In this document: positions 49,481 to 61,353 of the stretch, one piece after another
How the letters are laid out: each line of letters begins with the position of its first letter
Position numbering within the stretch: position 1 is the first letter of the stretch
Made by a program: the position numbers and the translations under genes
Origin: Camarhynchus parvulus
Taxonomy: Eukaryota > Chordata > Aves > Passeriformes > Thraupidae
Assembly: GCF_901933205.1 (NCBI RefSeq)
Contig: NC_044601.1
Location: 32,092,352 to 32,156,351, forward strand
DNA: 64,000 nucleotides
Direction: 5' to 3'
The notes under the pieces: generated by a model
The model's database searches: none
What the model saw: the letters and a program-made list of their open reading frames with translations, nothing else
What the model was told of the DNA's origin: nothing

Positions 49481-52172
49481 AAATTTGTATGATATGTTAA
49501 AGACTGTAACTGATACATTAAATTAATTAATTTTTGGTATGTTTAATAAAGTTTAATCTTCAGCAAAGCAGCCTAGTGGCTCAATTGGAATTAATATTGA
49601 GTTTTATTTTAGCTTTAATAATTTACCTGCAAGAATATACTCAAAAATTCTCATCACCCAAATATTTATTGGTATCTCAACTAAACCCTGGAAAATCAGA
49701 TATAAAAACATAGCCACTTTTTGTTGGACTGATCTCCTTATGATATGTATACTCCTCTGCATTTTCATTCTGCATTGCTGAACAGCTATTGCATACAAAG
49801 GAGGGGAAGTGTTCTCAGAGTCCTAAACTTGGTTTTAGTAATACCTGTTTAAAGGTTTCTGATTTAACCCACCTCTTTCACATTTATGTAAAATTCATTT
49901 CTCCTTGAGATGCTCGGGTGAGAGTTCCATTCAGCTAATTAACCTGAACTTCTGTGGGACAGTGCTATCTGAATATGATGTGAAGGAAACATTTTTCAGT
50001 TTCCTCTACAAACATCATAAAGTCAACAATTAACATTACAGTAATAAATCTATATATATTTGAACATATATATTTATATATCTGTCTTATTTGAAACAGC
50101 AGAAAGGAGTGATGCAGGGGATCTGATCCCACGTTCTCTTAAAACAAATAGGTTCTCCACCCTAGAGATTCTGGTCCTTACAGTTTCTTTCAGTTTTCTT
50201 CTCAAAGCTCTTATTCTCCTCGTATGCTAGGGAAGATTTCACCCTTCATTTGAGTAACCACGGTTTCTAGGTAAGAAGGGATAACCTATACTCACCAAAT
50301 AACTATAATGATCTGTTTTATAGTAGGACATCATAGCCATTTTTGTGAGGTTCATCAAGTCCTAATGGTTCATCTGCTATCCCAGCTAAAGGGTGCAGCC
50401 TAATCAGGATGTGCCTGAGGGGTTTTTTTCTGCACATACCAGAAGATATATTTGTTTCCTATCTTTAAACTGTTTTCTGAGCAGGCCTGCTACCACAGTG
50501 TATCAAGCAGTGCTTGCTCAGAAGGGAGCTAGGCATTTAATTAGTTAACATTGATAGAGCAATAGGATAATTTTGATTATCACTCAATGCTATATAAGCA
50601 GCAACAGATGCTTCTTGTTATAAACAGATGACTGTTATTATTGTTTTAGATAGGCAGACAGCCATATTTCTCAATACAGGAGACTTCATAATTTTATATA
50701 TGTGGTAGTAATTTGCATGAGAACTTCCTTTTCCTCATTAAATTACTGGGAGAAGTCATTGCTGTGGTCATTTTTACAGACAAAGTACTTGGAAAAAAAG
50801 GCAGTGCAAATTATATGAATCACAAAAACATCTAATCTCCAAATGATTGCAATTCACTTGGAGATAATTATAATAGCTATGGTTGGTTAGTTTTTGATTT
50901 GTTATGTTTTTCCAACCATTTTACTAATAGTAATTAAATTTTGTGTTGCTTGATCTAACTATTGAATTTATTCCTAAAATAGATGTACTTTCAACTCTTT
51001 CTGAGCTTATTTAAAGATCTTATGCTTCAATAGCAATCTTTCCATCCGTCTATCTGAATGTGTAAAACAATTGCAATAGATAAGACGAAGAATGGAATAT
51101 TAATGAAACAGTGAGCAGTTCACAAATTACTTTTATTTTCATTAGTGTATGTACAAAAGTAATGCTTACTCTGAGCTTGCCAGCGGTTAGGTTTGTTCAG
51201 GATGAGAATAAAAATTTCCCCTGCATTGGGTTATGTAACCCAGATATTAAAATATTTTTTGATATCTTTTTAAAACTAAGTGTGATACTTTCAAAAAATG
51301 CTTTCATCTCTTATGTACATTTAAGAAGCATTCTTTCTTATACTGAATTCAAAAATTATGATAAAGAAATGCTCAAACAGTATCAAGACTAACATAAGCA
51401 AACTGTCAGTGACAAAATAAGTACCTATACAAGAAAAAATAGTAAATGCTGCAAAGCTCAAGTTGCAGAGATTACTATCATTACTTCATCTGCAATGTGC
51501 ATATAATGAAATTGAAATTTAAAAATTGAAGTACATCAAAAAATTGAAAGTAAAAGATCAAATTATTAAAAGTGTTATTCTGAGCTTCTCATATTTTAAT
51601 GAGCTGAAAAAGAATGTAGAGGCTCACACAGGATGTTATTGGTGATACAGACAGAAGTGAATTCACATTCCAGATTGAAAAAAAAGAAAAATTTTAACTT
51701 CTCCTTTTGTGTGAAATTTGAGCAGCAGGAGAAGGCAGATCTAGGGCTTGAAAGACCATATCTTTCTCAATATTCTTGTAGGAGTCCAAGTCTATAGGAA
51801 GTGATGGCAACCTGGCTGACCTTTGCTCTGCAAAGGTCAGTAAAAATTGCTTTCCATCAGAAAACCCAGCAAACAAACAGAGCAAACCAGATATAAAAGA
51901 AAACTAAAACCAAACTTCTTAAATTTCTCTCAATTTCAAATGAATATTCAGATTATGTGAAATGTCAATATCTGGTTAAAGATCAGAAACTGAAATAACC
52001 TATGAAAGTCTTCCATTTGCTTCACTTAAATGACCATCTTGGACATTACATTCTTGCTGTTGTCCTTACAAAGAAAGAAAACACATCTGCATCTTGGATT
52101 TCTAAGTCCTTGTCTGATCATATTTGAGGAAAAATGAAACAAACGACTGAAAGGATCCATGTATCTCGGGAC
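49481..52172. other. AT-rich unique sequence, no gene recognised
   Basis: TA-rich patches are at 50050-50082. The longest frame is 93 codons (51111-51392, plus), without resemblance to a known family. No dispersed repeat is recognised. Confidence 0.45.
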
Positions 52173-52298
52173 TGTTGTTTGTGTCCAATCTGGCTAGCTC
52201 GAACCCTAGCCCACATGGTCTTACATGGACAAAAATAAAAAACGAGAAGTGCTCTTCTCCATGTGCTCTTCTCACTAGTCATGGGAACGAGTGTCTTG

Positions 52299-52304
52299 TT
52301 TATT
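52299..52304 (-). terminator. Poly(A) signal of the LTR candidate
   Basis: The plus-strand TTTATT is AATAAA on the minus strand. Its distance from the TATA box fits a short R region. A T/G-rich stretch about 50-70 bp further (minus sense) could serve as the downstream element. Confidence 0.5.
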
Positions 52305-52378
52305 GGCTTGGGACAAGCCGCTTCCGCTTGCAGCAACCACCCAAGTAGAAAAGAGGGTGCGACATACCTGCAGTGGAG

Positions 52379-52385
52379 TTTTATA
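52379..52385 (-). promoter_or_regulatory. TATA box of the LTR candidate
   Basis: The plus-strand word TTTTATA is TATAAAA on the minus strand. It lies 75 bp upstream (minus sense) of an AATAAA signal, and G/C-rich possible Sp1-type sites (GGGGCGGGG at 52387-52405) precede it in U3. Activity today is unknown. Confidence 0.5.
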
Positions 52386-52621
52386 CCCAAGGGATGGGGG
52401 CGGGGAGAGAGGACCACGACCAATGGGATACCACTGGGGAGGGGCGAGGGGAGGGGTAACCAGGGGCCAAACCACCAGGGTGTATAGCAAGAGGGTGTAT
52501 CGGGGATAGACCATGTGATGGGAGAGGGGGGATAATCTACGCAACATACAATACTCAGTACAAATTTCCCATCACCCAGTGCAAAACAACAACTAAATAA
52601 ACTATTTAGTGCAATACAACA

Positions 52622-55600
52622 AGCGACACTAATGGTCTTTCTATTTTCATTTCAGCTTCTCATCACGGTATTCATTTGAAACAGTGATTGCCCATTTTTA
52701 GCCTCAAACAAAATCTAAAGGATGACAAAATGGAAATATGTTCAGAAAACTTAGTCAATTCACAAGCTGTGTTACTTCACCTATTAACTATCAATCCAGT
52801 ATGGCCCTGAAGCAGGGGCCATGAGACTGCATTCTGTATGTATTGTTTCACGTGTTCAGACAAAATAAGAATACAAAAAATATAACATTTCTTAGATAAG
52901 CCACTGGACAAAGTGGATTTCCTTAAGATGTTCAGGAAATTTTTAGAAAATATAAAATCTTAGGGTTTTTAATCTAATAATCTTCATTGAATATGGAACA
53001 GTAAATTACTTCTTTGCTGTTACTTCTTATAATTATTTAAGTCTTCACCTACCATGATGTCTACATAACAGAAAATTAGAGAATCAAGATTATTGTTCAA
53101 AATCCCTAATGAATCTGACAGTACTAAGTCGTTGGAAGGGCCCTTCAGCCTTACCATTGTTTTCTTGTCATACAAAGTGTTTTTTTATATCTGAAGGCTA
53201 AAAACACAGATTGCTTTAGAAACCAGGAAAGATTTAGCAAGTGGGATGTTATCAAATACTGAAACACTTTGTTTTTCAAGTGAATGTGGCAAACTGTCTC
53301 TGACCTAGGCAGTTAGGGCAGGAGAGCTGATACATAAATGTTTTACCTACCAGATGCCAATACCATTGGAGTATGTGACTTTCTCCACTGGGCTTTGCCA
53401 GCAAAGTCCTGTCTTACTTCTCTGGATGTTAGAACATTAAGACATTTTTCTCAAATTATAAGATCTAAACTGTCACAGGATTTCATTTTTTTAAAGTGTG
53501 AAATCACAAATTATAAATGCTTGAGAGACTAAAAATAATCCAGGCAGAGAAGCACAGCACAGAAATGAATTAGTTATGCCCAAATGATGCATAATATCAG
53601 TACCTTTGGAGTGGATGATGAATTGTGCATGCACTTTCTCTAAAAGGTATTTGATGTGATAAGGAATGAGCCTTTTTTCTGCTAAGAGTACTGTAAACAG
53701 GCTGGCTGGCCTTTCCTTTCCAGAAAAGAGCAAGCCTTGGAGAGGAGAGACTTACTGACACAGGGAGGTGTTCAGTGTTTTCATGTTCACAAGTTTAGTT
53801 AACAGTTTGCACAGCTTTTGTAGGGAGGACATAGAGGCTTCAAAGAAAAGTCTAGAATAATTCATACAAATTTCCCATAAACTCTTGAGAGGATTTTCAA
53901 AATTAGGAAAATATAGCAATCAAATAGTTTTCTTGGTCGAGCACCTTTAGAAAGCGCACTGCTGAAGAAGTCAGAGAGTTATTAACATGGCTTTAAAATT
54001 ATCACCCAAAAGCACCCCTAAATCACCAGCAAAGTTTTTTTCCTTCTTTTCCCTCTAAAATGTTTAGCAATGTTTCTAAAGACAGAGACCATAGACATTT
54101 TTCTGTTGCACTAGAGACATCATGATTCCTCTCCTTCATGTGAATTACAGTAAGGATTATTTCATATCCCTGTGTAAATGCTCAAACCCTCTCAAAGCTC
54201 AAGACCTCTAGGAATGGTGCTTCTTCCTCTTTGGCTTGAGAAAGGGAACTAACACGGAGTTTAAAACTGTGCTGCAAAAGTCACTTCTGATACAAAACTA
54301 ATTATAATCTGTTTTTGATGTACAATTCTTCATGTGTGGAAAGGGACTGACAAGCATAATCTTAAAAAATCCTCAAAGCCATAATGCTGCAATAAAAGGT
54401 ATGGTTTTCAAAAGAAATCAGCGTCTTATTGGCAGGTTCCAAATGCACCACAGCAACAATCAGTTTGTTGTTAAATCATTCAATTATTTGCTTCTCCAGT
54501 TTTTTAATGACTTTTTGCTGTATCTTAAGTAGCAACCAAAAAAAAAAAATAACAGAAGAATATGAGATTTATAGGTCCAGTTCCTAGTTGCTATTAAAAT
54601 AGTTCAGAACTTTAGTTCTAAAAAATAGTCTTAAATAATTCTTGGTCACTTGGGTGCAGACATTGCCCAAGTCTATGAGGTTTCTCATATTGCAGAGTAA
54701 CTGCCTTTCTTTCCAGTCAACTAAAAGAGATGAAAATTTCTGCAGTTGCTTGATATTTGTGATCATTGCAATAAATACAGTTGCTACTCTGATCTAAGAA
54801 TTTTTGGGTTTGGGTTGGCTAGGAAAAGCAGTGTTTTATAGAGTGCCAAAATGTAGTAGGAGATTTGCAGAGACTCTTAGAGGCTTTGGAGCTAGAGATT
54901 GTAGATCTTGATTTGATTTCAAGTAATAACACACAGAGGAGTGATGGTCAAGATGAATCTGAAAGAACATAAGACTGCAGAGGCTGGGAGTAGGGAACCA
55001 AGCAGAACAATTTACAAAAGTTTTCCATCAGTAAAGACAGGGCACATGGGCATACAGGCCTGCCTTACTGTTTCTTTCTTTTGGGTATTTTTTTTCTTCT
55101 ATTTGGGTTTTGTTTTGTTTCTTCTGGCCAGTCTTTTAAAATTTTATTTTCATTTTTTTGCACAGAAAGAGCTTCTCTAAAGTCATACTTTTCATTCTGG
55201 TTTTCAAATGACATGAAAAAAAGTGACAACTCTACAGTTCCTGCCTATTATTTATTATCCAGTCTACCTCCCCTTATGTAAAGGCATAATTTAAGATGTG
55301 CCAGTTTGTTACTTGATCTTCCTGTGAGTCAGAGAGCTGAAATAGCTATAATTATCTAAGTGCTTTGCAACCTCTTATTAATTTCCAGGATGTAGTCAGT
55401 TAACAAGAACTTTGGACTCTCAGAGGATTGAAGCAATCACTGCAAAAATGATATTTCTACCAATCTCATCTGACATGTCATTTGTCACTGAAGAACACTG
55501 TGATTTGTCCTACAGAGGAAAAAAAATTCAAGAGTCTTCCTGTTTTCTTCTCTCTATACTTTTGGATAACTATGAATAGACAAGAAAAAATGTAATTCTA

Positions 55601-55684
55601 AGTGCTAGTTTCAACAAGGAGGTAAAATAAAAACCTGCTGTTTCCTAGATAATGATTTCATAGCATCACCAAATGATCAAAGGA
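52622..55684. other. AT-rich unique sequence, no gene recognised
   Basis: No dispersed repeat or gene is recognised. An A12 run is at 54538-54549. Frames stay at 80 codons or fewer. Confidence 0.45.
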
Positions 55685-56154
55685 AGGGATTGTCCTGCTC
55701 TGCTCTGCTTTGCCCTAGTGGTGCCTCAACTTGAGTAATGTATGCATTTTTGAGCACCACAACATAAAATAGATGATAGGTTCTTAGTAAGTGTCCATAG
55801 GAGGCCTACAAGGATGGTGAAGGGTCTGGAGGGGAAGTTTTATTAGGAGTGGCTGAGGTTACTTGGTCTCTTTTATCTGGAGGAAGATTCAAGGAAACTG
55901 CATAAAGCTGAGTGAGGGGAAATTTAGGTTGGATATTAGAAAAAAGTTCTTCACCCAGAGAGTAGCTGGGCAATGGAAGAGGCTCCCCAGGGAAGTGATC
56001 ATAGCACCAGCCAGACAGAGTTCAAGAGGAGTTTGGTGAACTCTCAGGCACATGGTGTGATTCTTGGGTTTGTCCTGTGCAGGGCCAAAAATTGGACTTG
56101 ATGATCCTAGCGGGTCCCTTCCAACTCGGGATACTCTATGATTCTGTTCTATGA
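55685..56154 (+). mobile_element. CR1 LINE fragment with internal deletion, intact 3' terminus
   Basis: The left part (GGGATTGTCCTGCTCTGCTC, GATGGTGAAGGGTCTGGAGG, GTGGCTGAGGTTACTTGGTC) is CR1 RT C-terminal sequence on the plus strand. The right part (GGTTGGATATTAG, AAGTTCTTCACCCAGAGAG, GGCTCCCCAGGGAAGTG, TTGGACTTGATGATCC) is the 3' region, ending in decayed octamer repeats (CTCTATGATTCTGTTCTATG). Between them (about 55880-55890) about 100 bp of the usual sequence is missing. Non-coding as it stands. Confidence 0.94.
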
Positions 56155-56407
56155 TACATAATTTTGTAACTTCTTGTCATTATGAGACTGGCAGTTGGGT
56201 GACCTGAAAAACAAGATTCTGAGTCTAGCATGATGCTGTATCATGATGCATATCATACTTATCCAAGTACCACTTGAGATTTCCCTTGGACCCTGTAACA
56301 GGTTTTGACTGCTCATGACGATTATTTGTACCTTCTCTACAAATTTAATTCTTTTTTTTCCTTGAATTTTGAGCAACCAGCATAAACTGACAATATTTAT
56401 TTTCTAG
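56155..56407. other. Unique sequence, possible intron end
   Basis: No gene is seen. The last 25 bp hold a branch-point-like ACTGAC (56387-56392) and a T-rich stretch ending in AG at 56406-56407, which would serve the candidate exon that follows. Confidence 0.3.
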
Positions 56408-56507
56408 GTAATTTTCGAAATTGTTGACCAGAACACAGATAATATTTTTCTATTTGGGACCCAAGAGTGTTTCTGTGTTCTGGCCTCGTTCAGACTGATC
56501 AACTCCG
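56408..56507 (+). other. Candidate internal exon (100 bp), product unknown
   Basis: The segment is preceded by a branch-point-like ACTGAC and a pyrimidine-rich acceptor TTTATTTTCTAG. It is followed by a GTAATT donor at 56508. Within it only one plus-strand frame is open, giving 33 codons plus one base. The frame reads FEIVDQNTDNIFLF then GTQECFCVLASFRLINS, with two closely spaced cysteines. The composition is protein-like and unlike the AT-rich chance frames around it, although no family was recognised. A length of 100 bp (phase 0 in, phase 1 out if coding) is typical for vertebrate internal exons. It could equally be a chance arrangement; there is no second exon to chain it to in the window. 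Confidence 0.25.
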
Positions 56508-58022
56508 GTAATTTATTTTCTTTTTACTTTGGTTTCACTATGAAAAAAATTAAGAAGCAAGGCTTAGAATACTGATAAAGTGATTGAAGCACTGCTGAAC
56601 AAAACTGCCCTCTAACATAAGATGATCCTATGTTTTTTATTATAAACACATGGCATAGCAGTCCAGATTTTATACCGTGAGGAGCAGGTTTATCAAAGGA
56701 GTTTGATTGTTTGTCATTAACAAAGCCAAACTAAGATCATGTGAGGTTAATCCTATGGAGCATCAGTACCTGAAAGATAGCTTCTCATTGGTCACAGACA
56801 AAAAACCTGCATAATGAGAGGTATTACTGTATTTCTAGAACTAAATTCTAGTTCACAGCAGGTTTTTAGCTCTCTGTGAGCTGGGAGTTGCAGCAATACT
56901 TAAACAATTCAGTATCTCTGTTTTTCTACCATTCACTCATCTAACTGATGATTATCCTTCTTCTATTCTGGTATTTTAAGCATCTTGCAACAGTGAGTTC
57001 ACAAGATTACAATATACACTTTCTGAAGAAGAATTTCAATCATTCTTTCTTCTCATCTTCAGAAATTTGTATGTGTCTATCAAAATCTTCCCCGACTGCT
57101 TTTTCTTAGGATAAGAAACCTTTGTCTGTTCAGTTATGTGGAAATTTTTCTATGATTCTAATAATTGTTTGTACTTTTCATTTTATTGTATTTGTATTGT
57201 TTTGACACCAAATAGTCAGATCCCCATGCAGAATTTAAAGACAAGTGTAAGGGGAAAGTGTACAGCATTATAATTATTTTGTTCTCTGGTCTTTTCCTCA
57301 CAGTTCTTGCCATTTGTCTTTGGTTAATGAAATAAGTAGATATTTTCAGAGTCCTCTAGGTCCATATATTTTTCAATTCATAGAGTAGTAATAGTTTAGA
57401 AGCAATTGTTACATATTTATGGTTGGAATAGCTTTTTTTTGAAAGGGAAGCTAATGAAAAAAAGATTATAAAAGCAATGGAAGCATCTAGAAACTTCACA
57501 ATACCTTCAGCAAATTACCTTGAATGTTTGCACCCTATTTTCCAATGTGTTCTATTTCAGATGCATTATTAGGTTATACTACTAACTATATGAAAATAAA
57601 ATTTCACACTACCTAACTACTTCAGCAAGTATGGATCAACATGAATGATTATCTGATATTGCAACATATATTGATGAAAAGAAGATCAATAAATAACATG
57701 GATGACATAGGTGTGTATTGCTTTCCTGTCATATAAAATATTTGAGACAATTTCTCTAGTATACTAGATTACTAGTGCAGATATCCATATCTGTCATTTT
57801 AAGAATGTCTAATATTGAAATCCCCAAACTTCCTTGCCTTAAATAGCCTTCTCATATTGAAGAATTGAAAGATAAGTTTGTGCTTAAAAGAAAGGTGGTG
57901 TATAATGTTGAAATTATATTTCATGCAGCAAAATATAGTTTTCAATATGAACATGAAACAAGCACATATTTGCCTTCTGTGGTTTGTCAAAATGCAAGTT
58001 GGTAGATAGACTTCCCAATAAA

Positions 58023-58042
58023 TATATATATATATGTGTGTT
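58023..58042. repeat. TA/TG dinucleotide microsatellite
   Basis: A (TA)n run followed by GTGTGT, a compound dinucleotide repeat. Confidence 0.85.
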
Positions 58043-60182
58043 TATAGCTCTCTTTCAAAGAAACTGTTCTTTCTTCCAGAGATTAGGTCACTAGATTTTA
58101 CTAAATCATTCTACTGACATTATAGAATTGTAAACTCCCATCTTCCACTTAACAATATTTTCCTGTCACCAACCTTCAAGAAACCTTCTCAGTTCACAAG
58201 ACTGGAAGGAAATTCATCTATGGGAGATAAAATGGTGCTGTCTTGGATGGGGAAGATTGATTCAGTGAGGTTTCCTGCTTACTATAGATATCAACTGTCT
58301 AACTGGTGGACACAATATAACTTTAACTTTGTTAGAGCTAAAATAAAAGACTAAGAAATGGGAAAATATTGTAGATAAACTGACCACATTTTGTTATTAT
58401 TTTCTGCTGAAGTTTTAGCAAGCGGACAGCAATAAGAGTAAGGTAAACACAATTAAAATTTAACGCTACAACTGAATAAAAAATGCAGTGTTGACCCAGA
58501 GTCTCTACTTGGAGACACAGTCCATAATTAACTTTTTCCTTGAATAGTAGGTAGCAATTTTGAACATCTGAGTATGACTTCAAGCTGTGTTTCTACTTCT
58601 TACATGAAAGTTTCTTCAGTAATATTAATAAAGGCTTCATTGACAATCCAAAAATTTGCTTTTTTTATTATTCAGTGAAACATTTTAGACAGGATTTTGA
58701 ATTTAATTTAGCAGACTAGCAAATTTGGGGTTTGAAAATATATGTGGTGTATGCCTGAAGATATGCTTTAGAGATGTGGTGAATTAAAGCACTTGAGATA
58801 GTCTTACAGCTCAGTGGAAAGAAAAAATTCTTGAGATGTGTAAATTCCCCTACTTTCTCTATTGTTAAAGATTGGAATTGCACCAATTTGCATTATTTGA
58901 TAATTTGATCTCATTAAAATAAATATATTTTTTACATCTCTCAGAATGAAAATCCAGAATGAAATGCAGTCGGCAAAAAATTTGTTGTAATTGCAATGTT
59001 TCCCAGGAGGGGGGGCTTAAAAGAAGAGAATCCTGTGGGGAAAAAGGGTTACCTGTGTAATCTGGTGTTCAAATAGGAAGTCTAAAATAAGCACTTAGCT
59101 TAGTCTCAGCTATTTACCAGTGAGTTTCCAGTTATTTACACATATTTTATACCACTTCAGAGCTTCACTGTTTACCTCGTTGCTTTACTGCTGATCTATA
59201 TTCTCCTGTACTGCGTATGTGAATCAAAACTATATTTTCCAAGAATACTAGCATATTTAACAAAACTGCTTAATTCCAAATCCTACATAATACATGCCAT
59301 AGAAAAATTTTGGATTGTATGAATTAATATTAAATATCAAGCTTAAAAACCAAAATGTGCATCTTGTTTTAAAGCTGATGAAACTTTAAATTAGCATAGC
59401 ACAAGACAGTGTTGGTGTTAGCATTCACAGTCAGTCTTAGATTAAACTCCAGCCAAAATAATCCTTCCATTGAACTTCTTCTATAATGTAGTGAGACGTC
59501 TTAATGAATCCTTTTGAGGCAGACAGCCTTTGTAAGGACATATTCCTTAAAATATACAGATGTTTTCACTGTGTTTTACTCTGGTGTTTAGTTTCTTGCA
59601 CTTGAACACAAGAAATTAAGCAAGCATAAAAGATGAACTTCTGCTCTTTTTTCTGAACTGAAGGCAGTATTTGATACCTGTTAAGAATTTCTCTATGAAG
59701 ACATGCAATACATTACAGAACTTCAATTCAAAAAAACATTAGCTGTCAAAAATACCTAGGTATGTCCTATAGATTGTAGTATGCAAGATATATGATGACT
59801 ATGCATGAAAATGTAGTAGATTCCTTTAAAAGCTAGAATTTGTTTATAATAAATATAGCTATATTTGAAAGGATTAATAACATCAACTTCCTTGTTGGTT
59901 GTAGAAAACAAGCACTGTATGGAATGTGTTTACTAATTGCTTTGCATTCAGCAGAGTGCAAAGCCTCCTAATCAGGCCAAATTAGTGAATACTCTGTAAG
60001 CTAATCAAATTTTTTTTCTGTGTAGTAACAAGATAATTTGTACCATTTAAAGGCTGTTAGAACAGCATATAATTCTGCATGATTTTACCATTTATATACT
60101 CCAACATCTTGTGTATCCTATTCTTACTATACCTCACATCCTACGGAATTTTTGATTTCTTAAAGAATGTTTTCTTTTATTT

Positions 60183-60205
60183 TACATCAGCTTGAAGCTG
60201 ATGTA
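60183..60205. repeat. 23-bp palindrome with 1-nt centre
   Basis: Arms of 11 bp (TACATCAGCTT and AAGCTGATGTA) flank a single G at 60194. The match is perfect. It may be chance, a hairpin, or a symmetric protein site. Confidence 0.9.
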
Positions 60206-61353
60206 TCTATAACTGAAATCATGCACAGCAAAAATGGAAATCCATGATCTTCATGGGATGTAAGTTTTCCTTTGTCTGCCTGAAATTATCATGGATGTTC
60301 TAGCTTTATTAATGCTACTCATGGTACAGACTTTTCCTTCAATATTTTCACTCCATTTTATATAGAATAACTAGTGTGACGAATTTCTGCAGCTGCCCTA
60401 TAAATGGAAAAGTGTCTGCTTTTCTATAAAGAGACTTTTATTCAGCCCTTTCACTGGGACTGCCTACATTTGGATGTTATAAATAAATACAGAACCAGTT
60501 AAATAGAGAGTTCTACAGAATGGAGATAAGATACTTCTTCAAACACATATTCAGAGGTTTCTCCCTACCATTAAGTTTTCTCCTCTGCAAGCAGGAGTTA
60601 TTTTATTTATGTGTGGTCCACATACCTAAGGATCTACAGTTATACATATTTTTACTGTATTTGTCATTAACTCCAAGCAACCATGACTGGTATGTCTTAG
60701 TCTGGGTCTGGGTTTGCTCTGCTACTGGAAAATTTAGAAATCACTCATCTGGATGCACATCACTTTTCTGCATCTCCCACGTACTTCTTCCTGTCACAAT
60801 CTCTGCCACTGACTCAAATGCTCTTGATTTCTTAGGTAATTTGACCAAAAAATTACCATTTATAATATATAGCTGTGGCTAGTTCAGTATGCTCTTTTAC
60901 TTTTGCAATCCTGGCTAGGAAATCCGATAAATGTGCTGAGAATTCTTAGCAAAGAGACAGCATGGATTGTCTTGCCATTCCTCAAGTATTTATGTCTCTA
61001 TTTATTGCCTCAAACCAAGGTGCCTCAGGAGCACCAGTTCCCATAAAAGAGAAATTATACAATATGCACTTTCCCATGACCCTATGAAGAATGTAACCAA
61101 GATTTAAGTTTTTGATCTCTGGGAAGTTAATGGGTATCTCACTCTTCATCAGGCCCATAATTTTGTCCCCCAAAATCACATCAAACAGTTAAGTGGGGGA
61201 CTGAAGCAGTTCTAGCAGAGTTTACAGAATGCAGTCAGCTGCCTTTGAGCCAGGTTCCCTAAAGCTTTTGCTACATGTAACCCTCATTAGGGAGGGTCAA
61301 GAAACTTCTAGCCAAAGCTGAGGAGAAGCCTATATTGGAATCATGCCTAGGGC

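Larger units (their letters stand above)
52173..52621 (-). mobile_element. Solo LTR candidate of an endogenous retrovirus
   Basis: A compact segment, about 449 bp, much more GC-rich and CpG-richer than its flanks, bounded by short inverted termini: TGTTGT at 52173-52178 and ACAACA at 52616-52621. Read on the minus strand it has U3 with C-rich motifs, a TATA box, an AATAAA signal some 75 bp further on, and then a U5-like remainder, the canonical LTR order with a short R region. No retroviral gag, pol or env sequence lies beside it, so it looks like a solo LTR left by recombination. Flanking hexamers agree at only four of six positions, so the target-site duplication is not convincing. Subfamily not identified. 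Confidence 0.62.
56508..61349. other. AT-rich unique sequence, no gene recognised
   Basis: A TA/TG dinucleotide patch lies at 58023-58042 and a near-perfect palindrome at 60183-60205. A 120-codon plus-strand frame at 60520-60882 has no recognised similarity. No dispersed repeat is seen before 61350. Confidence 0.45.

Noticed and set aside
53131..53150. GTTGGAAGGGCCCTTC as a CR1 3' end
   Set aside because: No AATCACAGAAT word before it and no CATCTAGTCCAAC word after it; chance match.
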